Shown: piece after piece, positions 44,009 through 52,594 of the stretch
How positions within the stretch are numbered: the stretch's first letter is position 1
Layout of the letters: each line of letters starts with the position of its first letter
DNA from: CAVXFB01 sp963760935
GTDB lineage: Bacteria; Planctomycetota; Planctomycetia; Pirellulales; Thermoguttaceae
Reading direction: 5' to 3'
Length of the DNA: 64,000 nucleotides
Assembly: GCA_963760935.1 (NCBI GenBank)
Contig: CAVXFB010000003.1
Coordinates: forward strand, 930,001 to 994,000
Translations under genes and position numbers: made by a program
The notes under the pieces: generated by a model
Told to the model about the DNA's origin: nothing
The model's database searches: none
What the model saw: only the letters and a program-made list of their open reading frames with translations

Positions 44009-47000
44009 ACAACGGAAGAAACCGCCACGTTGAAGCGTCCAAGCCCCGAGCGCCGATGCCGGGCGCTGCGAAGGCGGACGAACGCCCGACTGCCCGCAGC
44101 ACAGGCAGGCAGTATTGGCGAAGCCTGGAGGAGCTCATCGGAAGCGAGGCGACGATTTCCGACGAACTTCTGCGGCGCAAGTTCCCCGAACATGCCCATC
44201 TCTGGCCCGAGGGCGTCAGCCGCCGGCAGTTTCTAACGCTGATGGGCGCGTCGCTGGCATTGGCCGGGGTCGGTGGCTGTTCGGTGAAGCCGGCGCCACA
44301 GGGCGAGCTTGTTCCCTATGTTCATCAACCAGATGATGTCGTGCCCGGCAAGCCGCTATTCTTCGCCACCACGATGACGATGGCTGGCAGCGCGGTTGGG
44401 CTGCTGGTTGAAAGTCACACGGGTCGGCCAACCAAGGTGGAAGGCAATCCCGACCATCCGGCCAGCCGCGGGGCAACCGGCATCTTCCACCAGGCCTCGG
44501 TACTGACCCTGTACGATCCGGACCGCTCGGCGACCGTGACGAATCTGGGCGAAACGCGCACCTGGAGCAACGCGCTCGCTACGATCCGTCCGGCGATGGA
44601 AGAGCAGCGGCAGAAACGCGGCGCCGGCCTGCGGCTTCTGACTGAGACTGTCGTTTCGCCGACGCTTTCTAAGCAGATTGCGAACTTGCTGAAAGACTTG
44701 CCCGAGGCGCGGTGGCACGTCTGGGAGCCAATCCATCGTGATGCGACCGTCGAGGGCGCCCAGATGGCGTTCGGCGAGCCTGTCGACGCGGTGTATGACT
44801 TCACCAAGGCCGACGTGGTGCTCTCGCTTGATGCCGACTTCCTCCAATGTGGTCCGGGCAATCTTCGCTATGCTGCCGACTTCATGTCGCGTCGGCGCGT
44901 GTCGGCGAGCGACAAAGATGCCGCCGCGGCGACGATGAACCGGCTCTACGTGGTGGAAACGTCGGTCAGTTGCACCGGCGCGAAGGCCGATCATCGCCTC
45001 GCGCTACGGCCGCAGGACATCCAGGATTTGGCGTTGGCGTTGGCCACGCGGCTCGACGTTGCGAAGGGTGGCAAGGCCGCGCCGAAACTCGAAAAATGGT
45101 TGGCTGCGGTTGCCTGGGATCTGGCCGCCCATCGCGGTCGGTGCCTCGTACTGGCCGGAGACCAGCAGCCGGCGATTGTCCATTTCTTGCGGCACGTGCT
45201 CAATAATCATCTTGGCAACGTCGGCCAGACCGTGCGATATATTTCGCCCATCGATGCGAAGCCGGGCAGTCGCGTCGATTCGCTGCGGGAACTCGTCCGC
45301 GACATGGACGAGGGACGCGTCGAGATGCTAGTAATGATCGGAGGTAATCCGGTCTACACGGCACCGGCAGACGTGAAATTTACCGAAGCTCTTCAAAAAG
45401 TCCCGCTCCGCATCCATCACAGCCTTACCTTGGACGAGACGTCGTATCAATGCCAATGGCATCTGCCCGAGGCCCATTACCTTGAGGCGTGGAGTGACGC
45501 CAGGGCCTACGACGGCACGGCATCGATCGTGCAACCGTTGGTCGAGCCGCTCTATCAAGGTCGCTCGGCCCACGAATTGATCGCCATGCTGGCCAATGCG
45601 GAAGAGACCGGTGGCCGCGAGATAGTCATGGCCTATTGGCGCAAATATTGGCAGACGAATCATAAGGACGGCCATTTCGAGCAGTTTTGGGAAAAGTCGC
45701 TGCACGATGGCGTGATCGCCGATACCGCATTCAAGCCCAAGTCAGTAAAACTCAAGGAAGGCTGGCAAGAAATCGTAGGGTCCGCCCTGCGGACCGATTC
45801 GGACAAGATACATATGGTCCGCACGGCGGACCCAAGAGCCGACAGCCCTCACCCTAGCCCTCTCCCAAAGGGAGAGGGGACTGCCACTTCGAGCAGCACC
45901 AAATCACTCGACATCGCCTTTCAGCCTGACCCGACAGTTTACGATGGCTCGTGGGCCAATAATGGCTGGTTGCAGGAATTGCCCAAGCCGCTGACGAAGT
46001 TGACCTGGGGCAACGCGGTGTTGATGAGCCCGGCCACGGCCAAGACGCTGGGCGTCAGCCTCGGCAGTTACGCCCACGGCGGCGAGCATGGCGGATACTA
46101 CATGCCTGTAGTCGACCTGCAGGTCGACGGTCGCAGCGTCCGGGCGCCGGCGTGGATCATGCCGGGCCACGCCGACGGGACGGTAACGGTGTATCTGGGG
46201 AATGGCCGCATACACGCCGGCCGGGTGGGCGGAAGCGGCCGTGAGAGCATCGGCTTCAATGCCTACACACTCCGCACGGCCGATCGTCCGTGGTTCGCTA
46301 CGGGCGCAACGATCACCGTAACTCGCGACACCGAGTTAGTCGCTTGCACCCAGGCCCATCAGTCAATGGAGAGCCGCGACCCTGTTCGCGCCGGCACGTT
46401 GACAGAGTATCGGCAACACCCGCACTTTGTTGCCGAGCTAGAAGAGCGTCAGGCCCAGGAAGTGGCGCGCCGTTTGCCGGTCCCGGCGAATTTGTACGAG
46501 CCCTTCGATTATGACCCGCCGAAACACAAATGGGGCATGGCGATCGATCTGACGGCGTGCATCGGCTGCCACGCCTGCGTCGTGGCCTGTCAGGCCGAGA
46601 ACAATATCCCGGTGGTCGGCAAAGATCAGGTCTCGCGGGGCCGCGAAATGCACTGGCTGCGGGTGGATCGTTACATCGAAGGTTCGGCCGAGAGTCCCGA
46701 CGGCTTCCATTTTCAGCCGGTGCCGTGCATGCACTGTGAGAACGCTCCGTGCGAATACGTCTGCCCGGTTGAGGCGACGGTGCACAGCGCCGAAGGTCTC
46801 AACGACATGGTCTACAACCGCTGTGTGGGCACGCGGTTCTGCTCGAACAATTGCCCGTACAAGGTGCGGCGGTTCAACTTCTTGCACTTCTCCGAGTATG
46901 ACAAGACTCCTAGCCGCCGGTTGCAGTACAACCCCGAGGTGACAGTTCGCTCTCGCGGCGTGATGGAGAAGTGCAGCTATTGTGTGCAACGGTTGAGGCA

Positions 47001-47241
47001 CGCGGAGATCGACACGCAAACCGCGGATCGGCCGCTGGTCGACGGCGAGGTGCTTACCGCTTGCCAAGCCGCTTGTCCGACGCATGCCATCGTGTTTGGT
47101 GACATCAACGATGCGAAGAGCAAAGTCAAGCAGTGCAAGGACTCGCCGCTCAGCTACGGACTGCTGGCCGACGTGAATACGCATCCGCGGACGACCTATT
47201 TGGCGTCGCTCAGGAATCCGAACCCCGAGATCGAGACCTAA
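44005..47241 (+). CDS. actB: Alternative complex III iron-sulfur subunit ActB, with repeat insertion
   Basis: About 1,078 residues. A Tat-like segment (SRRQFLTLMGASLALAGVGG) lies near residue 72, followed by a molybdopterin-oxidoreductase-like domain without obvious cofactor use (residues about 110-780). A C-terminal domain carries four clusters: CIGCHACVVACQAENNIP, MHCENAPCEYVCPVE, CVGTRFCSNNCPYKVRRF and CSYCVQRLRHAE. It relays electrons from quinol to ActA hemes. Residues about 591-626 are translated from two adjacent palindromic repeats and read VGSALRTDSD, then HPSPLPKGEG. This in-frame insertion lies between conserved blocks of the first domain, probably on a surface loop. Confidence 0.93.
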   Translation: MNNGRNRHVEASKPRAPMPGAAKADERPTARSTGRQYWRSLEELIGSEATISDELLRRKFPEHAHLWPEGVSRRQFLTLMGASLALAGVGGCSVKPAPQGELVPYVHQPDDVVPGKPLFFATTMTMAGSAVGLLVESHTGRPTKVEGNPDHPASRGATGIFHQASVLTLYDPDRSATVTNLGETRTWSNALATIRPAMEEQRQKRGAGLRLLTETVVSPTLSKQIANLLKDLPEARWHVWEPIHRDATVEGAQMAFGEPVDAVYDFTKADVVLSLDADFLQCGPGNLRYAADFMSRRRVSASDKDAAAATMNRLYVVETSVSCTGAKADHRLALRPQDIQDLALALATRLDVAKGGKAAPKLEKWLAAVAWDLAAHRGRCLVLAGDQQPAIVHFLRHVLNNHLGNVGQTVRYISPIDAKPGSRVDSLRELVRDMDEGRVEMLVMIGGNPVYTAPADVKFTEALQKVPLRIHHSLTLDETSYQCQWHLPEAHYLEAWSDARAYDGTASIVQPLVEPLYQGRSAHELIAMLANAEETGGREIVMAYWRKYWQTNHKDGHFEQFWEKSLHDGVIADTAFKPKSVKLKEGWQEIVGSALRTDSDKIHMVRTADPRADSPHPSPLPKGEGTATSSSTKSLDIAFQPDPTVYDGSWANNGWLQELPKPLTKLTWGNAVLMSPATAKTLGVSLGSYAHGGEHGGYYMPVVDLQVDGRSVRAPAWIMPGHADGTVTVYLGNGRIHAGRVGGSGRESIGFNAYTLRTADRPWFATGATITVTRDTELVACTQAHQSMESRDPVRAGTLTEYRQHPHFVAELEERQAQEVARRLPVPANLYEPFDYDPPKHKWGMAIDLTACIGCHACVVACQAENNIPVVGKDQVSRGREMHWLRVDRYIEGSAESPDGFHFQPVPCMHCENAPCEYVCPVEATVHSAEGLNDMVYNRCVGTRFCSNNCPYKVRRFNFLHFSEYDKTPSRRLQYNPEVTVRSRGVMEKCSYCVQRLRHAEIDTQTADRPLVDGEVLTACQAACPTHAIVFGDINDAKSKVKQCKDSPLSYGLLADVNTHPRTTYLASLRNPNPEIET
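45775..45836. repeat. Nested inverted repeat, family A copy 4, in frame in actB
   Basis: GTAGGGTCCGCC opens the element; GGTCCGC ACG GCGGACCC closes it, with a 20-base spacer. The terminal TAC of the right arm has diverged to AAG, which also avoids a stop codon in the actB frame. Length and plan equal copies 1 and 2. Confidence 0.85.
45846..45880. repeat. Palindromic repeat, family B copy 3, in frame in actB
   Basis: CCCTCACCCTAG then CCCTCTCCC, an AAA loop and GGGAGAGGGG, nine bases after the family A element. It is translated as PHPSPLPKGEG. This is the fullest copy of family B in the window. Confidence 0.8.
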
Positions 47242-47246
47242 GCAGC

Positions 47247-48752
47247 ATGGCTAACGACGCGGAAAAAGGCGCGGAAGAAGGGGGACAGTCCCCATTTGTG
47301 CCGAGCACCCTCCGGGCCGTTCCGGCAAATGGGGACAGTCCCCTTTCTTCTTCCGGCGGGGTGGATCGGCCAAACTACGTGCCGGTGGGCCACGACCTAT
47401 CGTCGGTCACCGAGAAGGTCAGTGACTTGGTGCTCACTCGGCCAACCGGTCTCGGCTGGCTCGGCTTCTTTGGCTTTAGCAACGTGCTGGTCGGCATCTT
47501 GGGCATTGCGGTGGCATACCTGTTTTTGATGGGTGTGGGGATCTGGGGAATCCAGATTCCTAACGCCTGGAGCTTCGCCATCACTGACTTCGTTTGGTGG
47601 ATCGGCATTGGGCATGCAGGCACGCTCATCTCCGCGTTCTTGTTGCTAATGCACCAGAAATGGCGGACCTCGATCAACCGCATCGCCGAGGCAATGACGA
47701 TCTTTGCCGTCATGTGCGCCGGCCTGTTCCCGCTGTTGCATCTCGGCCGGCCGTGGTTCTTCTACTGGCTGCTGCCGTATCCGAATACGATGGCCATCTG
47801 GCCGCAGTTTCGCAGCGCCCTGATCTACGACGTCTTCGCGGTGAGCACTTACTTCACCGTTTCGCTGCTGTTTTGGTACATGGGCATGATCCCCGATCTG
47901 GCTACGCTTCGTGACCGCGCCAAGGGACGGTTTGCCCAGATCATCTACGGCATGCTGGCCCTCGGTTGGCGCAATTCGGCCCGGCACTGGCACCGCTTCG
48001 AGATGACTTATCTGCTATTGGGTGGACTGGCTACGCCGTTGGTGATATCGGTGCACTCGGTCGTGAGCAGCGACTTCGCAATCTCGGTTGTTCCTGCCTG
48101 GCACGAAACCGTGTTTCCGCCGTATTTCGTGGCCGGGGCCATCTTCTCCGGCTTCGCTATGGTCCTGCTGCTGTGCGTGCCGATCCGGCATTTCTATCAT
48201 TTGAAGGACTTTATCACGCTCGACCATCTCGACGTGATGGGAAAGCTGGTGCTGGCCACAAGCCTTATCACTTCCTTCGGCTACCTCAGCGAGCAGTCGC
48301 TTTCGTGGTACGCCGGCGATACGGTCGAGTGGTACACCTACTGGTTCCGCATATCGGGCTTTGGCCAATACGCCATCATCACGTGGCTGCTCTTCTTCTG
48401 CAACACGATCGCTCCGCAAATCCTGTGGTTCAAGCGGCTGCGGCGGAAGGAATCGGTGCTAGTAATCGTTTCCGTGCTGGTATTGATCGGCATGTGGTTG
48501 GAACGCTATATGATCATCACCACTAGCCTCAGCCGCGACTACCTGCCGTCGTCGTGGGGATTCTTCAAGCCGACAATCTGGGACATTGCCACCTACGTCG
48601 GTTCGATCGGCGTGTTCCTGGTCGCCTTTCTGCTGTTTGCCCGATTCGCGCCGATCATTTCGATGTCGGAAACCCGCGCATTGCTGCCCGGGCGCACGGG
48701 CCGGAGGTGGGACGATGAAGGACAAACCGGCGATCCATGGACTGATGGTTGA
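47247..48752 (+). CDS. actC: Alternative complex III NrfD-like membrane subunit ActC
   Basis: About 501 residues, NrfD/PsrC family with about ten membrane helices (for example FSNVLVGILGIAVAYLFLMG and MTIFAVMCAGLFPLLHLGRP). It is a quinol-binding integral subunit of the complex. WPQFRSALIYDVFAVSTYFT and YTYWFRISGFGQYAIITWLL are typical. The first 35 residues are unusual: a 77-base inverted repeat in frame supplies GGQSPFVPSTLRAVPANGDS before the family sequence begins at VDRPNYVPVGHDL. A GTG or ATG after the repeat could start a shorter protein. The gene overlaps actD by 38 bases. Confidence 0.92.
   Translation: MANDAEKGAEEGGQSPFVPSTLRAVPANGDSPLSSSGGVDRPNYVPVGHDLSSVTEKVSDLVLTRPTGLGWLGFFGFSNVLVGILGIAVAYLFLMGVGIWGIQIPNAWSFAITDFVWWIGIGHAGTLISAFLLLMHQKWRTSINRIAEAMTIFAVMCAGLFPLLHLGRPWFFYWLLPYPNTMAIWPQFRSALIYDVFAVSTYFTVSLLFWYMGMIPDLATLRDRAKGRFAQIIYGMLALGWRNSARHWHRFEMTYLLLGGLATPLVISVHSVVSSDFAISVVPAWHETVFPPYFVAGAIFSGFAMVLLLCVPIRHFYHLKDFITLDHLDVMGKLVLATSLITSFGYLSEQSLSWYAGDTVEWYTYWFRISGFGQYAIITWLLFFCNTIAPQILWFKRLRRKESVLVIVSVLVLIGMWLERYMIITTSLSRDYLPSSWGFFKPTIWDIATYVGSIGVFLVAFLLFARFAPIISMSETRALLPGRTGRRWDDEGQTGDPWTDG
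47274..47350. repeat. Inverted repeat, family D (77 bp), in frame at the actC start
   Basis: Two 25-base arms in opposite orientation match with two differences. Each contains the palindrome GGGGAC-A-GTCCCC followed by ATTTG, and the outer ends are GAAGAA and TTCTTC. The 27-base centre is unrelated. The plan again is two hairpins inside an outer inverted repeat. Confidence 0.8.
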
Positions 48753-49296
48753 ATTTTTGACGGCCGAGGAAATCCTGAGCGCCGCACGCCGCGCGCGTCA
48801 GGCCGGCTATCGCGTCATGGATGCCTACACGCCCTATCCGGTCGAGGGGCTCGTCGCCGAGTTGGGCGTTCCCCGCACGCGGATTCCGTTTATCGTCTTG
48901 ATGGGCGGCATCGTAGGGGCAGGCATCGGGTTCTTCATGCAATACTACACGATGGCGATCGATTACCCGTTCAACGTCGGCGGCCGGCCATTGAACAGTT
49001 GGCCAGTTTTCATCCCGATCACGTTCGAGGTGCTGATTCTCGTGGCGTCGCTGTCGGCGTTCCTGGGAATGCTCTTCCTTAACGGCTTGCCGCGGCCGCA
49101 TCATCCGGTGTTCAACGTGCCGCAGTTTGGTCGATCGAGCCAGGACCGCTTCTTTCTCTGCGTGGAAGCCACCGATCCGCAGTTCGATCGGGCGGCGACG
49201 GCGGAGTTCCTTGCCACGCTCCAACCGTTGGGCGAGGTGATAGATGTCCCCTTCACTCGCCAGCAAGCCGAAGCGGCCGAGGAGGGACAAGCATGA
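48715..49296 (+). CDS. actD: Alternative complex III subunit ActD (DUF3341)
   Basis: About 193 residues. IHGLMVEFLTAEEILSAARR and AGYRVMDAYTPYPVEGL at the start are the DUF3341 signature. Two membrane helices follow (IPFIVLMGGIVGAGIGFFMQ; VFIPITFEVLILVASLSAFL) with NGLPRPHHPVFNVPQF after them. The short C-terminal domain (DRFFLCVEATDPQFD) faces the cytoplasm or periplasm. The ATG lies inside actC; the stop overlaps actE as ATGA. Confidence 0.92.
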   Translation: MKDKPAIHGLMVEFLTAEEILSAARRARQAGYRVMDAYTPYPVEGLVAELGVPRTRIPFIVLMGGIVGAGIGFFMQYYTMAIDYPFNVGGRPLNSWPVFIPITFEVLILVASLSAFLGMLFLNGLPRPHHPVFNVPQFGRSSQDRFFLCVEATDPQFDRAATAEFLATLQPLGEVIDVPFTRQQAEAAEEGQA

Positions 49297-50015
49297 AAAC
49301 GGGGATTCCACTTTGTTGGAAGGCATGGAGAACCGGGGTGGCGCTGCTCGTAGCCCTTTTCTCCGTCGCCGGTTGCCAGCAGAAGATGGCCGACCAGCCG
49401 AGTTACAAAAATTTGCAACCGTGCGAGTTTTTTGCCGACGGGCGTTCCACGCGTCCGCCCATTCCCGGCACGATAGCGCGAGGCCATTTGCCGGCAGACA
49501 TTCCTTTGCTGACCGGCCGGCGCGTTGGCCCTGACGGTCAGCCGCGGCGAACCACGCCGAAAACGAATCCGCCCGAGCCCGACACACCCGCAGCCGCACA
49601 AGCTCAGCAGGCGGCGTATGATGACTTCGTTACCGAGTTCCCCATCCCAATGAACAAGGACGTGCTGCAACACGGGTATCACCGCTACATGATCTACTGT
49701 TACGAATGCCATGATCCGCTTGGCACGGGCAACGGCAAGATCGTCGAACGCGGTTATACTCCGCCGCCATCGTATCATATTCCGCGACTCCGCGACGCTC
49801 CGGTTGGCCACCTGTTTGCCGTCATTACCGAAGGCTACGGATCGATGCCCTCTCATGCGGCCCAGATTCCGGTCCGCGATCGCTGGGCGATTGTCGGTTA
49901 CTTGCGGGCTTTGCAGACGAGCCAGCATTTTCCAGACGCTAAACTGAGCGACGAGATGCGACGCAAGTTGGCCGAGCAGGGCCAAGAAGCCCCAGCGGGA
50001 GGGCCCTCGCCATGA
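49293..50015 (+). CDS. actE: Alternative complex III monoheme cytochrome ActE
   Basis: About 240 residues. The N-terminus is a lipoprotein signal with the lipobox VAGC, so the protein is tethered to the outer face of the inner membrane. One heme site, CYECH, lies at about residues 135-139, with GYGSMPSHA providing the axial Met. GTIARGHLPADIPLLTGR is another family segment. It passes electrons to cytochrome c or straight to the oxidase. Four-base overlaps on both sides show tight coupling. Confidence 0.9.
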   Translation: MKTGIPLCWKAWRTGVALLVALFSVAGCQQKMADQPSYKNLQPCEFFADGRSTRPPIPGTIARGHLPADIPLLTGRRVGPDGQPRRTTPKTNPPEPDTPAAAQAQQAAYDDFVTEFPIPMNKDVLQHGYHRYMIYCYECHDPLGTGNGKIVERGYTPPPSYHIPRLRDAPVGHLFAVITEGYGSMPSHAAQIPVRDRWAIVGYLRALQTSQHFPDAKLSDEMRRKLAEQGQEAPAGGPSP

Positions 50016-51235
50016 GCAATTCTGCGCCGCTCAAAGCGACGTCGACGATGACCATGCAGCGCCGCTCATTGGCCGTTGGCGTGGTAGCGCTGCTCGTCTG
50101 CGCCGTTGCCGAGTCGGTCAGTCCCGCGCCGCTCTTAAGAGCCTACCTGTCGGCGTATATGTTCTTTGTCGGCATCGCGCTGGGCTCGTTGGTGCTGTTA
50201 ATGGCATATCACCTCACGGGCGGCAGTTGGGGATTTGTGATTCGCCGCACGCTCGAAGCCGCAACGCGAACGCTGCCGCTGATGGCCGTGCTGTTCCTGC
50301 CGATTGCTTTCGGTGTCGCCTATCTCTACGTGTGGGCCCAGCCGGAGCAGGTGGCCCAGAGCGCTAAACTTCAGTATCAGTCGTTCTACTTGCAGCCGCA
50401 CTATTTCTGGATCCGCGCCGCCGTCTACTTCGCCGCATGGATCATCATCGCGACGATGCTCAGTTCGTGGTCGCGGCAAGAGGACGAGACGGGCAACCCT
50501 CGGCTGGCATGGAAAAGCATGAAGCTGAGCGCGTTTGGCGCGGTGATTTACGGCATCAGCATACACTTCGCCTCGGTCGATTGGACGATGTCGCTGGAGC
50601 CGGTCTTCCATTCGACGATCTGGGGACCGATGACGGTTTCAGGTCAATTGCTCTCGGCCATGGCCGTCGCGATCATCGTGCTCCGTTTTGCAGTGCGCAG
50701 CCCTGAAGTGGCTGAAGTTTCGTCGACAAAAGTGGTCAACGATTTGGCTAGCCTGCTGGCGACGCTGTTGATCCTGTGGGCTTACATGGTGTGGTGCCAG
50801 TTCATGCTGGTGTGGATCGCCAATTTGCCGGTCGACGTGATCTGGTACATGCCGCGTGCGTCCACGGCGTGGCAGGTGGTGATTGCCGTAATTGCCGTCT
50901 TTCATTTTGCGATACCGCTGTTTCTGTTGCTCATGCGGCCGATCAAGCGGAACGTTCGGGCGGTGGCCGCCATTGGGGCGCTGATCCTTTTCACCGAACT
51001 TGCATTCAATTACTACGAGATTATGCCCAATTTCCCCGGTGAGAAGTTGGCGGAGCACTGGGTCGATTTTGTGACGCCCATCGGTATCGGCGGTCTGTGG
51101 CTGGCCCATTTCCTGCGGCAGCTCGAAAAACGCCCGCTACTGCCATTGAACGATTATAATCGCGAGGCGGCCCTCCATTTGCGCCATCTTGACGAGGAAG
51201 AGGCAGCCCGCGAGGAGGCGATCGCACATGGCTGA
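50012..51235 (+). CDS. actF: Alternative complex III NrfD-like membrane subunit ActF
   Basis: About 407 residues with about ten membrane helices, related to ActC. SAYMFFVGIALGSLVLLMAY, IHFASVDWTMSLEPVFHST and MVWCQFMLVWIANLPVDVIW are typical ActF segments. It completes the two-NrfD membrane core. The C-terminal 30 residues are charged and Glu-rich. The stop is eight bases beyond the next start. Confidence 0.92.
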   Translation: MSNSAPLKATSTMTMQRRSLAVGVVALLVCAVAESVSPAPLLRAYLSAYMFFVGIALGSLVLLMAYHLTGGSWGFVIRRTLEAATRTLPLMAVLFLPIAFGVAYLYVWAQPEQVAQSAKLQYQSFYLQPHYFWIRAAVYFAAWIIIATMLSSWSRQEDETGNPRLAWKSMKLSAFGAVIYGISIHFASVDWTMSLEPVFHSTIWGPMTVSGQLLSAMAVAIIVLRFAVRSPEVAEVSSTKVVNDLASLLATLLILWAYMVWCQFMLVWIANLPVDVIWYMPRASTAWQVVIAVIAVFHFAIPLFLLLMRPIKRNVRAVAAIGALILFTELAFNYYEIMPNFPGEKLAEHWVDFVTPIGIGGLWLAHFLRQLEKRPLLPLNDYNREAALHLRHLDEEEAAREEAIAHG

Positions 51236-51734
51236 ACCGCAGACCGATCACGGACACGAGCCATCCGAGCAAGAACATGGCGCCGTGCGCTACGAACGGA
51301 AGGACATCCGCGTCCGTTTGGTTGTGATCTTAGTTTTGAGCGCCGCCTGTTTTGCCGCCGTCGACTATTTCGTGATATGGCAGTTTTTTGGCGTCCGGAA
51401 GCGGATCCAAGAGGCGACCAACGTGTCGCCATTTCCCAACACCCCACCGGTCTCGTCACAACTGCCGCCCGAGCCGCGGCTTGAACAACTCAACAACTTA
51501 GCGGCCATAAAGAGCACCAACGTCTACGACCGATTGGCCGCACAAGAGAAGATTCTCCAAAGTTACGGGCCTACGGATGACAAAGGATTCGTGCACATTC
51601 CGATTGAACAGGCTATCGAGGCGGTCGCCGGCCATCTGCGAAAACAGCCGGGAGGTGGAGCCCGCAACGACAGTGGCCTGATCGATTCTGGCGAGTCCAA
51701 CTCCGGTACCATGCTGCGAGGAGGAAACCCATGA
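51228..51734 (+). CDS. Small membrane protein between actF and SCO
   Basis: About 168 residues. A His/Glu-rich N-terminus (MAEPQTDHGHEPSEQEHGAV) is followed by one membrane helix (VRLVVILVLSAACFAAVDYF) and a periplasmic domain with PEPRLEQLNNLAAIKSTNVY and HIPIEQAIEAVAGHLRKQPG. I recognise no named family. Its fixed place between actF and the SCO gene, with overlaps of eight and four bases, suggests an accessory or assembly factor for the oxidase. The His-rich start could bind metal, which is only a guess. Confidence 0.75.
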   Translation: MAEPQTDHGHEPSEQEHGAVRYERKDIRVRLVVILVLSAACFAAVDYFVIWQFFGVRKRIQEATNVSPFPNTPPVSSQLPPEPRLEQLNNLAAIKSTNVYDRLAAQEKILQSYGPTDDKGFVHIPIEQAIEAVAGHLRKQPGGGARNDSGLIDSGESNSGTMLRGGNP

Positions 51735-52594
51735 CGAGAACATTCACCACAAGCCTGTTGGGCGTGTTGCTGCTGGCTATGCTCTCCGTAACGTGCCAAC
51801 GCGCCACGGGCACCGATACGGATGATCTGCGAAAGAAGGTTGGTTTCGACCAGAAGCTGGACGAGCAACTGCCGTTGGATTTGGAATTCACCGATGAGTC
51901 GGGCAAGTCGGTCAAGCTGAGCGATTATTTCGGCGAGAAGCCTGTCATTCTCGTGTTGGCCTATTACCGCTGCCCGATGCTCTGCACGCAAGTGCTCAAC
52001 GGGCTGACGACGTCGATGCGCGAGATGCCCTTTACGGTCGGCAAGGAGTTCAATGTGCTGACGGCGAGTTTTGATCCGCGCGAAACGCCCGATCTGGCGG
52101 CCGCGAAGAAGAAGACCTACGTCACATCTTACGGTCGGGCCGGCGGGAACGAAGGCTGGCACTTTCTGACGGGCAAGCAGCCGGCAATCGACGCATTGAC
52201 CAAGTCTGTAGGGTTTCGGTATGTCTATGATGCCAAGGCAGATCAATTCATTCACACCAGCGGCATCATTATATTGACGCCAAAAGGCAAGATTTCCAAG
52301 TATTTTCGCGATATCGCCTTTCCAGCCCGCGATTTGCGACTGGGTCTGGTCGAAGCGTCGGAAAGCAAGATTGGCTCGCCGACGGATGAGATACTGCTGT
52401 TTTGTTACCACTACGATCCGGCCAGCGGAAAGTACACGACAAGCATTTTGAATCTCGTCAGGGCCGGTGGCGTGCTGACGCTTGTGGTGTTGGTTGGCAT
52501 GGTACTGCTTTTGTGGCGGTATAGTCCGCGAAAAGCGAGTGGGCCGGCGGATCCCGAGAAACGGTCCGAGGACGCGCGAGGAGAGGGGCCATGA
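51731..52594 (+). CDS. SCO1/SenC copper chaperone
   Basis: About 287 residues. A signal peptide precedes a thioredoxin-like domain; the copper ligands are Cys81 and Cys85 (YYRCPMLC) and His175 (QFIHTSG). FDPRETPDLAAAKKKTYVTS is the usual SCO segment. A C-terminal membrane helix (VRAGGVLTLVVLVGMVLLLW) adds a second anchor. It should deliver copper to the CuA site of the oxidase subunit II encoded next, whose start it overlaps by four bases. Confidence 0.92.
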   Translation: MTRTFTTSLLGVLLLAMLSVTCQRATGTDTDDLRKKVGFDQKLDEQLPLDLEFTDESGKSVKLSDYFGEKPVILVLAYYRCPMLCTQVLNGLTTSMREMPFTVGKEFNVLTASFDPRETPDLAAAKKKTYVTSYGRAGGNEGWHFLTGKQPAIDALTKSVGFRYVYDAKADQFIHTSGIIILTPKGKISKYFRDIAFPARDLRLGLVEASESKIGSPTDEILLFCYHYDPASGKYTTSILNLVRAGGVLTLVVLVGMVLLLWRYSPRKASGPADPEKRSEDARGEGP

